From: Lactuca virosa
Lineage: Eukaryota; Streptophyta; Magnoliopsida; Asterales; Asteraceae
Direction of reading: 5' to 3'
Assembly (NCBI GenBank): GCA_928212115.1
Contig: CAKMRJ010005745.1
Location: 214,675,549-214,739,548 of the forward strand
Length of the DNA: 64,000 nt
Below are positions 25,294-35,407 of this stretch, in pieces (the stretch's first letter is position 1; every line of letters begins with the position of its first letter). Position numbers and translations under genes: made by a program. The notes under the pieces are model-generated. The model had not been told where the DNA came from. It worked only from the letters and a program-made list of their open reading frames with translations, and made no database searches.

Positions 25294-26353
25294 GATTGAC
25301 ATTGTTATTATCTACAGGAAAATTAGAGCTATACTGATTTTGTACATGTTGGTATCCAGTTGAACCTTGTTGTTCATTTCCATAATAACTATTACTTGAT
25401 GAAAATTGATCACCTTGGTTTCCAGTGTTGGTGGTTGCTTGAGAATTATATGAATCCAAACAACGCCATTCTTGAAGATTCATGTCATAATACCAACCTG
25501 GATATTGAGGATCAAAATACATATGTGAAGGGTACCCGTTGTTTCCTTGTGATTGACTCTCATTAGTTTGACTAGTTTGTGAAACTGGACTCCAACTTGT
25601 TACACTTTCATTCATCCCTTTATCTGCTACCAAAGATTGGGAAGCTTGGTAATCAGAAGCAGAACTCAAAGTATCAACCCCTTGTGTGTTTGTTGTTGGA
25701 TCATAACTTTGATCAACTTGATACCATTGTCCAGAATTGGTGTCATACTTCCATCCTGGATAAAGATTCTCCCAATATTGACTGGTGTTAAGATCTTGAT
25801 TATCTGTAGTTTGTCCCCCGGATGTTGTATACAACTGCCCTTCTTGATATTGATGTGAATAATCATTACTTGAATTCACTTCATTGTTAATCAAGTTGCC
25901 TCCTTTTGACTGGTGAGTGGAATTATCTCCAAATTCTGTGAAGAAGTCAGAGTATGATCCAAATGAATTACTTGTGTTGTGTAGAGGATCAGTAGTGAAA
26001 GCACTCCACTGCACCTCTGTTGAATCAAATCGTTCCTCCATTCGTATTGCATTATTTGGTTCTTCATTTACAGAATTAAATGCAAAGGAAGAAGATGACA
26101 CTAATGACTGACCAGGATCCACTTGATTGCTGGCTAATTCATCTATGAGACCTGAACTAATCGTGGAAGAAGCTTTATCATCTTCTGTAACTACTTTCTC
26201 TGATTCTTTGAGTGCATTTCTGCCATTATTGATGCTTGAATTAGCTTTAGCCTTATTAGAATCATTCACGGCTGAAGATGATGGAGTGGCCTTAAATTGA
26301 TCATCAACATCATCGACCAATTTATCAAAGAAATCTTCATCAGTGTCCTCCAT
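21683..26353 (-). CDS. SEC16: COPII coat assembly protein SEC16 (MAG5-like), one-base frameshift in exon 11
   Basis: Large scaffold that organises ER exit sites and regulates COPII vesicle budding. Twelve exons, 5' to 3': 24740-26353, 24525-24653, 24318-24440, 24015-24173, 23803-23934, 23592-23726, 23389-23516, 23194-23302, 22811-23131, 22582-22725, 22215-22505, 21683-22106; about 1235 residues. Exon 1 is low-complexity Ser/Gln/Asn/Tyr-rich, with two repeats of the type YPGWKYDTNSGQWYQVD and a Gln tract near 25266-25294. It ends in the start of the conserved central domain (ALVTFGFGGKLIVMKD). Exons 2-8 are the helical ACE1/Sec16 central domain that binds SEC13 (GDYGAFANCLQQLPPEGQI, HICYLVAEANFEPYSD). 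Exon 11 holds the C-terminal motif YDDKLKRWVEEGVDPPAEEA. It is one base too long in the run at 22474-22476, just before that motif. Confidence 0.95.
24229..24314. repeat. GT/GA compound microsatellite in SEC16 intron 3
   Basis: Alternating GT (24229-24252) then GA (24253-24314), ending only a few bases from the exon 3 splice donor on the minus strand. Long CT tracts so close to a donor could affect splicing, but this is speculation. Confidence 0.85.
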
Positions 26354-26940
26354 CTGTAATGGAGGATTAGAAACAAACCCTAGATAGCTTCTCGCGATCT
26401 CAAAATCAATCCATCCATTGCAGCAAAATTCGAGCTGATAACATTATATATACACATAAACGCCTCTAATCAATCTACGAAATTCCTGAATTATTATACA
26501 TCAGATAGAGAAACGCGAGAGATAGGTCTAGGGTTTTACGGATCCCTAACCAATGGATCACACAAACACATATTGGCAGCAAAAAATTACCTTTGAACAC
26601 TCTTAATCCATCAATATGAAGCGCATCGAATTTCAAAAATAATCATGAAGCAATTAATCTAGGGATCAAGACGCTAATCCGAAGGAAATCACAATACATT
26701 GAGAAATCTACATGTATAGAGAAGAAACAAGAGACATACCCAGAATTTCGCACCAGAGAACTAACAACCGATTAATTGCTTATTTATGTAGCGAAGTTTA
26801 GTCATTTTCCCGGTTTACACAATTATGTTATTATTTTTTCGATTTTTTTTGAAAATATCACACGATTGTTCCTTGTTATGTCAAAATAGACCCGGGTTTA
26901 GATGGTTTAATCAGGCACAATGACATAAAAATCTAATGTT
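26354..26940 (-). promoter_or_regulatory. SEC16 leader, probable UTR intron and promoter
   Basis: On the minus strand a good donor context (CTGG then GTATGTCTC, near 26738) precedes the ATG by about 380 bases. This suggests a 5'-UTR intron. Upstream DNA to 26940 is AT-rich with no clear TATA box. Confidence 0.4.
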
Positions 26941-27936
26941 GGTTTTAGTTACGGTAAAATAGTTTTCATTTTTCAGTTTTTGTTTTTTGTTTTCAGTTTT
27001 TATTGAAAAATTTAGAAAACGCGTTTAGTTAAAATTTATTTATTTTTCATTTTTCAGTTTTAAAAAATTAGAAAACGCATTTAGATATGTATATTTCTAT
27101 CGGTATTCATTTTTAGAAAACGGTAGCGGTGGTAGGATAGGGATGGGGGCAGCGGCGGGGGGCAGTGGTGGTGTTGATGATGGCGACGGTGGTGGTGATG
27201 GTGGTGGTTGTAGCGACGGTGGTGATGACAGGCAATGGTGGTGGCGGCGGTGGTGGTGGTGATTGCGGCGGTGGTGGTGATGCTGGTGATAGGGTAGTGG
27301 TGGTGGTGATGGTGATGGTGATGGTGATGGTAGGTCGGTGATTGTGGTAGTAGTGTTGGGTGGGTGGATGTGTGTGTATGTTTATAGGGGTGAGGGGTGA
27401 GGGTGGGTGTGTGTGTGTGTTTGTATGTGTGTGTGGTGGTTGGGGGGGGGGGGTGTAGGTGTGAGTGGGGGTTGGGGTGGGTGTGTATTTGTGTGTGTGT
27501 GTGTTTGTGGGGGTGGGGGTAGCTTTGTGTTTGTGGATGTGTGTGTGTGTGCGTGTTTGTGGGGGGTGTGGGTGGGGGTTGGGGTGGGTGTTTGTTTGTG
27601 TGTGTGTGGGGGGGGGGGAGGTGTGTGTGTGTGTGTGTGGGTGCGTGTGTTTGTGGGGGTGGGATTGGAAGTGGGTGGGTGTGGGTAAGTAGGGGTGTGG
27701 TGGGTTGGAGGTGTAGAGGTGGGAGTGAGTGTGTTTATATTTTAGAAAAATTTGGAAAACAATAATTATTGGTTTTCCAAAAATTTCCAACTTCTTTGTA
27801 ATTTTAGAAAACGGAAAATTTTCATTTTCCGTGAAAAATTTAGAAAAATAGACGAACTAAACGCGTTTTCGAAATTCTCATTTTTCTTGAAATTTTTTTC
27901 CGGAAAACAGCCCATTTTTCCGCAACTAAACGCACC
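26941..27936. mobile_element. Fold-back element with a G/T-rich simple-sequence core
   Basis: The left arm (26941 to about 27120: TTTAGTTACGG, TTTTCATTTTTCAG, AAAACGCGTTTAGTT) is mirrored on the right (27760-27936: AACTAAACGCGTTTTC, CCGCAACTAAACGCACC). The ends are AT-rich and centre on AAACGCGTTTAGTT-like words. The core (27120-27740) is pure GGT/GTG then GT and poly-G simple sequence. No coding evidence. Target duplication not found. Confidence 0.6.
27120..27740 (+). repeat. G-rich simple sequence (GGT then GT/poly-G)
   Basis: 27160-27350 is dominated by GGTGGT/GATGGT triplets. 27370-27740 is GTGTGT interleaved with runs of 4 to 10 G. Many G-runs closely spaced on one strand could form G-quadruplexes. 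Strongly strand-asymmetric. Confidence 0.9.
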
Positions 27937-28365
27937 CTAAGTCTTTAAGTTTTTGTTGGTTTTATCACAGGAGGTTCATTAAAATCGGATATTTATAACT
28001 TTTTTTTTCCAAGTTTACCCTCTGGTTTATTAAAGTCTTTGCATTTGGCATAAACGTTCGGTTTTGCCCTTTTTTTTCTGGTTCATAAAAGCCCTTAAGT
28101 TTGATTTTTTTTTTCATTAAAACCCTTAAGTTTGGCCAAAAAAATTTAGTTTACCAGATAAATTTACAAAAAATGGTAAAATAAAAAAAAAAGTTTCAAA
28201 TTTGAGACATTAACGGACCTAAACCACGACTTTGGGTAAAATCGACAAAAACTTGCAAACTTAAAGGTTTTTATGACATTTGTCATTTAATTTATTGTTA
28301 GGTTGTTCCTTTCTACTTAAAATGATATTTATATTTTTTTAAATTTAATTTAGTTTTTCTGTAAT
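27937..28365. other. Intergenic, degenerate low-complexity sequence
   Basis: Contains repeated CATAAAAGCCCTTAAG/TTTGGC-type words (28080-28150) and a partial reverse-complement echo near 28240-28270. It may be another decayed fold-back of the kind in the VHA-F intron. No gene. Confidence 0.35.
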
Positions 28366-28380
28366 TAGCTTTTATATTAT

Positions 28381-28520
28381 ATATATTTTTTTGAACCGGC
28401 AAATCTAATCTACTCCTAAACTAATAACACCTATTTCACCTATGTCCACGATGGAACTTGAACCCTCGATCTCAAAGAGGGAGGACACCACCTAATATCG
28501 CTGGACTACAAGCCCTTTGG
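28381..28520 (-). mobile_element. tRNA-derived SINE with 15-bp target duplication
   Basis: On the minus strand it begins CCAAAGGGCTTGTAGTCCAG, containing an A-box-like TGTAGTCCAGCGAT. About 45 bases on is a B-box-like GGTTCAAGTTCC. It ends in an A-rich tail after GCCGGTTC. It is bounded by an identical 15-bp direct repeat TAGCTTTTATATTAT (28366-28380 and 28521-28535). An internal pol III promoter, A-rich tail and long duplication are the defining SINE features. It is not a functional tRNA gene, since no cloverleaf can be formed by eye. Confidence 0.85.
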
Positions 28521-28535
28521 TAGCTTTTATATTAT

Positions 28536-28918
28536 TAAATTAGAAAATGACCCTATCCCACCCACCACCAATAGTCGCCGCTACCACCGACAATGACGCC
28601 TCCGCCTACTGCTATCTTGTCGAACGTTTTAAAATATTTCTTTCTTGTTGAGTATGGATACCAAAGTTGTATAAGAACCACGATTTGGATCATTGGTACC
28701 ATAAAACACCATATGGGCTTCTTCAAACACATACTTTCTTGAATTGATTTCAAACTCATAACACATACAACACACATAAACTTAATTTCAGTTTCACATA
28801 TATACATACCTTTCTGAATTAATTTCAATCCCATAACACACAAGAACACGAGTTCAAATTCACACACGTACATAAATTCTTGAATTGATTTCAAACCCAC
28901 AACATACACATAAACACG

Positions 28919-28973
<55 letters not shown>

Positions 28974-29012
28974 TTGAATTGATTTCAAACCCACAACACA
29001 CACGTTAACACG
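28536..29012. repeat. Degenerate tandem repeat plus AT microsatellite
   Basis: A unit of roughly 65-70 bases containing CTTGAATTGATTTCAAAC and CATAACACACA recurs about four times between 28728 and 29010. A TA run lies at 28924-28971. It leads directly into the Ulp1-like reading frame at 29013. Confidence 0.7.
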
Positions 29013-30933
29013 ATGGGTGAGGATGATAAAGTTATTGTAGCAAAGAAGGATGGAGAAGGTGAAGATGTTGAAGTTGATTTGGATTTAGAGAAACCAATAA
29101 AAGATTTTTTAAATAAAAAATAAAGATGGAGGTAATTAAATTATAATTATTGTTTATTCATATATGACTGTGTTTATAATTATTGTTTATTCATATATGA
29201 TTTTTATAATTTTATTGGGGTAGAAACTGTTGAAGATGGTTTATAAATTATACAATTGAAGGATTCAAAGGAGACTCAATCACTGAAAAAGGACAAAGTG
29301 GAAGGGAAAGTTGAGAAGTTTTCTGTTCCAAGTTTTAGTCTTGGATTTAGTCAAGATTCTGAAGGTTCCAAGAAGTCATCTCAAAGTCAAAGTTCTTCTG
29401 AACGGATGACAAAGAAAAAGATTAAGGATAGAGTTTATTTGAAGAAACCAAGTGTTGGTCCAGAGTGTGTTATTCCAAATGTTGATGTTATTGATGCTAG
29501 TTTAGTTTCTTTTGCACCCCCTTTGGGTACATTAGAAGGACTATCAAAAGCAATTTCTATCAAACCTAAAGATATAAATGAAGAAGGAACATCAGTTTTA
29601 GATGTCAAAGGAAAAAAGAGAAATGAAATTTTCTTATGTTTATAAGTCACCTTTTAAGAAAAGGTTAATTGATTTTAAACCAAGTTTGACACAAGTAGAA
29701 AATGTTGTTTGTGAATGGCTTTTCAGCCTTCAAGGAAATCCAGGGTAATTTTTTCAAATATAATTTTTTTATTTTTATAATTATAATTTTTTTATTTTTA
29801 ATGACATTTAAATAAATATATACAGGGATATTCTCTTGCTTATGGAAACAGATGTTATGGGTTTTAGAGCTAATTATGAAAGTCTTTATAAAAAAAACCT
29901 ATTTGCATGTAAGTGTTCTTGATTTATGGTCTCGTATGCTAAATCATGAAGAGAAATTCAGAGATGTTGTTAATTCTCCACTCAGATTGTTCATGAATGT
30001 GGACACTGTAAGTTTTTATTTTGTTATTTTCTTTTTATATTTTTATAATCATTTTATTATATAATCATTTCTGATTTTTTATATTCCAGACTTTGTCATT
30101 TGAATATAATCATTTGAATGAAACTGGAAAATATAAAGTTTTCAAGGAGAACTTCTTTCGCAGTGTTTCTGGTGATAGAGACTTGAAGGTTTTGACGGAT
30201 GTTGATATGGTATATTTAGTTTTTTTATACATTTATATATATTTATTAATTTTTTTTTCTAATATTATACATGTTGATGTTATGTATTTTTCTCTGTTTT
30301 GAGGCAAAAGCACATATATGTTATTGTTATCAATCTGAAGAAACGTGCTTTTGAGGTTATTGATAATTGTGCAGATGAAGCTGATTTTGATGATAAGAAT
30401 GGTGCAGTTTTTAAACCTCTTGTAAGTTTCAAATCATATTTATAATTTAGATTTGAAATCATGTATGATATGTTTTATAATTATAATACTTATATTTTTT
30501 TGATGTGAAATCATATATGATTTTCAGAAAAAGTTTTTTTTTGAAGTATCTAAAAGAGATCAATCATGTTAAAGCAAATGAGATGGCTGATAAAACTCTT
30601 ACACCAGTAAGATTGATAATGTCATGGAGGACAGTTGATAACAAAGTGGATTTTGGTATTTTTGCTATGAGACATATGGAGAGTTATTTTGGAGAAAAAG
30701 GTTCTAAATGGAAATGTGGTCTTCCAAAAGAAGGTGGTTCTCAAGAAAAAATTCTGGAAAAGTTGAGAATGAAATATGCAGCAACAATTTTAACTTCTGA
30801 GATTAATACAAAGCGTGATGATGTGTTGAAAGCTGCATATGAGTATCAAAAAGTTGATCAAAATATTCGTGGTAAGCATGCATATGATGCTCAATGGAAT
30901 ATAGAAAGAAGGCTGTCGATTTTTTTTGATTGA
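29013..30933 (+). pseudogene. Ulp1-like (peptidase C48) gene, probably MULE-borne, degenerate
   Basis: Scattered exons encode a Lys/Ser-rich N-terminal region (29256-29640). A conserved segment follows (TQVENVVCEWLFSLQGNPG, about 29680-29743), then YLHVSVLDLWSRMLN (29900s), NFFRSVSGDRDLKVLTD (30150s), and the Ulp1 core HIYVIVINLKKRAFEVIDN (30310-30370), which carries the expected His and Asp. The last segment is 30505-30933. Where C48 peptidases have the catalytic Cys in DCGIF, this copy reads VDFGIFAMRHMESYF; the Cys codon position 30652-30654 is TTT. A one-base frameshift in the A-run 29612-29617 and a stop before 30505 add to the decay. Ulp1-like genes are known passengers of some plant MULEs; the convergent FAR1-type transposase downstream fits that. 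Confidence 0.75.
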
Positions 30934-31660
30934 ATATTTTCTTGTTGATGATGTTATAAGAACAAGTTTGTTTATGTTGTGTATGTTATGGATATTGTGA
31001 AGAATTTTTGTTTTTATGATGATGGAAAACATAGTGATGGAAAACAAGTTAAATATTTATTTTGGTGGATTTTATTATGTAAGTTTGTTTGTGTGAATTA
31101 TATCATTGAATGTTAATCATAAGTGATTATGTTATATTTTTATATGTAATTTATGTTTTTAGTATTGATTATATGTTGTTTATATGTAATCATTAGTGAT
31201 TGTATCAATTATTTTTTTTTTCTGTTTTTTGTAATCATAAATGATTATATATGTTGTACATCACATTATAATTTATTATATATTTTTCTTGATAAGTGAG
31301 CTTATCTTTACTGCATGGAATACATCACCATGCAGAATCTTATCTTTGTAAGATTTTAGTTTTGTTTTTTAGTGTTTGTAGTGAAGAATCTTTTCTTTAT
31401 AAATGAAAACTGATTGGGACAGCCATATAGTGTATTTTTGATAAGTGATTATGTTTGTATATAAGGGGTAGCCTCGTGCTACCCCTTATATTTCTTCAAA
31501 GATGAGTCATTATACTTTCAAATGGTTAGTTTTGTTTATTAATTTCATCAATTTTTATATATCACCATTACTTATTTATGATGTAAACAACGTCCATTTT
31601 GTTTCAGGTAAAATATGGAGTCTATAAGTCTAAAAGAACTAATTTTTCTGTATCTAATGA
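30934..31660. other. Spacer inside the MULE-like unit, with hairpin
   Basis: AT-rich, with repeated TAATCATAA/TGATTATG words. It includes a short perfect hairpin at 31459-31491 with 14-base arms (ATATAAGGGGTAGC) and a 5-base loop. No open frame. Confidence 0.5.
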
Positions 31661-32013
31661 CATGTTCCCCATTTTTTCAAGATTCTTGTTCTTTTATTTG
31701 TAGCTAGATTTTCATAGATATTGTAGCTGACTCCGAGAACGTCACTTCCGCCGTTACTTAAAAAGTTTATCTTCATTGAACATATCAGATCTTTACTAGA
31801 TGTCTTTGAAGTAGAGGGATGTTGTTCATTTAAAGAAGATTTCTTTTTAATGAACAACATTTCTCTACATCAGATATGTAGTAAAGATTTTGTATGTTCA
31901 ATGGAGATAATCTTTCTAAGTAATGGTGGAAGTGTTCTTGGAGTCAGCTACAATCTGTATGAAAATCTAGCTAGGAATATGAAGAACAAGAATCTTGGAA
32001 AATGGGGAACGTG
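31661..32013. repeat. Long hairpin-forming inverted repeat (about 175-bp arms)
   Basis: Left arm 31661-31837 and right arm 31842-32013 are reverse complements at roughly 85 percent by eye, with almost no loop. Matching word pairs include GTTCCCCATTTT with AAAATGGGGAAC, TTGTAGCTGACTCC with GGAGTCAGCTACAA, and GTTGTTCATT with AATGAACAAC. A transcript would fold into one long imperfect duplex. It sits between the 3' ends of the convergent Ulp1-like and FAR1-type pseudogenes. Confidence 0.85.
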
Positions 32014-32246
32014 ATATTTGAGACTTGTGAAATTATTTGTTATTGAAGATTTTATCATGTGTGATGAAATTCTATGATGGGTGATTAGACTTTGATTTTC
32101 TAGATGGATATTGTTATGTTTATATTTTTTATGAACAGTGTTGTATATTTGTTAGGAACAATGTTGTTGTATATGGTTATATGTAATGAGTTTTGTAGTA
32201 GATCTTTGATGTTATTTATATGTAATCATATTTTCAATCACTTATA

Positions 32247-32385
32247 ATTAAACAAAACATATGAAGTGGTATTACATAATCCTTTATGATTCATGTATTG
32301 AATAACAGTTAACAAATCACATAATTATTTTTATTTGTATAATCATAAATGATTATGTAATACCACTTCATATGTTTTGTTTAAT
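32247..32385. repeat. Inverted repeat with 44-bp arms
   Basis: Left arm 32247-32290 (ATTAAACAAAACATATGAAG...) and right arm 32341-32385 (its complement, ending ATGTTTTGTTTAAT) are nearly identical, with one mismatch seen. They are separated by about 50 bases. Both arms end in the ATCATTTATGAT-type palindrome common in this unit. Confidence 0.85.
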
Positions 32386-33949
32386 CGGTTATATACCCTT
32401 GTAATCATAAAATACATAAAGTTACATGGAAGAAGGTTTAAGATAGAAAAAATTCAAGAAAACTGATTTGTTGTATTACTAATAAAATCAAAGAAAGAAT
32501 TATCAAAGTAAATTCTGTTTTATAAAAAGAGTAAAGTGTACCAAACAAAAAGTATATTATTTAGAAAAAAAATCCTGAATTATTCATTACTGATTAAACT
32601 AGTAATTATCTATGTAAATTTTGATGATTGTTCTGCTGCAAGTTTTATTGGGCATGTACGCAAGTTATGAGGAGCCCTTTCTCCACAACCTGAGCATCTT
32701 CTTGTTTGCTTGTTTGAATTTTTATATGCTATTTCTGCTGCACTTTGAATTCTATTTTTCTTTCCACTTCCTTTTATTGCTTTCAACATTTGGAACATTG
32801 ATGTCAATGTCTTTTGGAATAGAAATGTCCATAAACTTTCGTACCTCTTCAACATCTGTCCTATTTTTCTACAATTCATTTGTAGGATCGTTCTCGTATT
32901 CCTTCAACATGCTTTCTGTTTTCTTAACAAACAAATCCATTTTGTCTTTATTTTTTCTTACGTATTCCAAGCATGCTTCAAAGTTGTAGTATGCTTGATT
33001 GACAGATCTGTTAATTTCACTGTCTCCTGTATCATATACATGCCTACCAAAGTGATAATGCCTTGATATCACATCCTTTCTTCGACGATTCTCAATGTAC
33101 TGTTCAAGTATTTCCTTAATTCCATGTTTCATGAGTATGTTGAGTGCATGTCTGCACAAAGTTCCAAAGCGGTTGAAGTGTTCACAAGTACATTTTACAT
33201 CATTTATTGGAAGTTTTATTTCTACATGTTCAAAATAAAATTAAAGCATTAAGTGTTTTATAATTATAACTGAAAATTGTTGTATATTATGTTTTGATTC
33301 ATCAAAACTTAAAATAAGAATATATTACCTCAAATTCTGTTTTTAGATCACTGTTTTTGTTCAATTGTTCCACTTTGTATAACTCCCATCCGTTTTTTGT
33401 TCCAATATGTTTGTATTGGTAGTGCCAAGAACCTTTGTAGATTTCTTTTTGTACTTCATAAAACAATGTACTTGTATAAACTTTTGTTGCATGTTTTTCT
33501 ATTTAGTCGCGGTGAAATAAATTTATATGATGCCTTCTTTGTTTGATGATCAAGCTCCTTTTGTGTATTTCTTTGTTTTTGAATTGCTGTGTCATAGTTC
33601 ATCATGAAATGTAAAAGTAAATTTTCAGAATGCGAGTAAGTGTTGAAGAAGGAATTCATGCTTTCTGATCTTGAAGTGGTTTTCATCAATCCAGACATTC
33701 TAGTGTCACTGAAGTATGCAGGTATCCATTTGTCACGTAATTCGAACATATCATTGAACCATCTTTTATCTTCGAAGTTGAATTCATTAATAATCAACTC
33801 CCACTTATTCTCAAATTCATCAGGTTTGATATGCATGTTCCATAAAAGCTTGTTAAATCTTTTCTTGAAGTCTTTGTTTTTAAATAAATCGCCAGTAACC
33901 TATAAATGAAATTTTGTACTTATATAAGTATAAATTATATACTTATTTG

Positions 33950-34590
33950 GATATATCATATATGAGTAATCATATATGATTATGTACTGTAATGTAGGAT
34001 TAATCACATATGATTATACAGTATGATATATGATAATTCATATTATTATAATCATATATGATTAATCATATATGATTAACTATTCTAATAATATGAATTA
34101 TCAGATATCATACTGTATAATCATATATGATTATATACTGTATTATCATATATTATACTTTATAATCATATATGATTAATCATATATGATTATACAGTAT
34201 GATATCTGATAATTCATATTATTATAATCATATATGATTAACTATTCTAATAATATGAATTATCAGATATCATACTATATAATCATATATGATTATAATC
34301 ATATATGAATTATCAAATATGATTATATATAATCATATATGATTATATACTGTATTATCATATATCATACTCTATAACCATATATATTATTAATCATATA
34401 TGATGATACACTATGATATCTGATAATTCATATTATTAGAATACTTAATCAAATATGATTAATCATATATGATTATACAATATGATATCTAATAATTCAT
34501 ATTATTATAATCATATATGATTAATAATTATAATAGTATGAATTATCAGATATCATACTATATAATCATATATGATTATATATTGTATTA
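33950..34590. repeat. Palindromic AATCATATATGATT array (left part)
   Basis: More than ten exact or near-exact copies of the 14-base palindrome are embedded in larger alternating inverted units (ATACAGTATGATATCTGAT and TGATAATTCATATTATTA and complements). The array lies in a non-coding stretch (probable intron) of the FAR1-type pseudogene and continues beyond the retrotransposon at 42260-42400. Confidence 0.9.
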
Positions 34591-34596
34591 TCATCT

Positions 34597-35407
34597 TGAT
34601 GGGTTATGAGCATAACATCATTCCTATGGTGTACATGCAACCCTAATTGCTTTGATCTAGGTTTTCTACTATGAACACAACAACATTGAATACCAAAGCA
34701 ATGATCCTAAGAACTAGCATATAACAATCAAATTGACATATAAACTAGGGTTTAGATCTTTACCTTTCTTGTTATGTAGTAATAACAAGTTCTCCTTGAA
34801 TATCTTTGACCTTTGAAAGCTTAGTGCCTCAAATGTTGCAGCTCTAATGGAGTCACAAACACCACTAGCAACAAGATGACTTAGGAGAGGGAGGAGGAGG
34901 CACAAAATTCGTCCAAGGGTTCTCTTACAAGGTTAGGGACGAATTTGGTGGCCTAGAGGGTTCCCTTTATAGTTAGGCTTCTAAGGTTATCAACTTGGAA
35001 ACCCTAATCCAGTTGCTTAGTCCTTAAGCAGCCCAATGGATCCTTCCAGAAGGCCCTTGGACGATTTCTATATGGACTCTCATATAGAATTCGTCCATTG
35101 CATCCTTATGGATCCTAAACCCAACTTTGTAACTATCTTATAATTACAGTACCAGTCCCCTTTATTTAATTAATCTCTTTTGACCACAAAATTAATTCTA
35201 AATTAATTCTTGATCAATATTAATTAAACAACATGATTTCTCTTTTAATATATTATTCACATAATATATTAATAAATCATAATTAATCCTCTTTCTCCTT
35301 AATTCATCCTATCAGTTGCTATGGTGAAGGCAACCTAAAAGGACCATGTTCATAATCGGGTCAAGTACATACCAAAATAGTTATGGGCTTAGACACCTAA
35401 TCCAACA
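34597..35407 (-). repeat. 3' LTR of element 1
   Basis: Left copy of the 811-bp LTR, adjoining the polypurine tract at 35408. By minus-strand orientation it is the 3' LTR. Confidence 0.9.

Noticed and set aside
27113..27790. 225-residue open frame rich in His, Thr and Pro on the minus strand
   Set aside because: It is the translation of GT/GGT simple sequence. Both strands stay open because the repeat lacks stops.
28381..28520. tRNA gene
   Set aside because: A- and B-box-like words are present, but no cloverleaf is possible by eye. The A-rich tail and target duplication show a SINE.
31459..31491. Helitron 3' terminal hairpin
   Set aside because: No CTRRT end follows within 10-12 bases, and no Rep/helicase or 5' TC end was seen.
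33950..34590. CRISPR-like regular repeats
   Set aside because: Repeats are AT palindromes with no constant spacing or unique spacers, in a plant nuclear context. They are an element-specific satellite.
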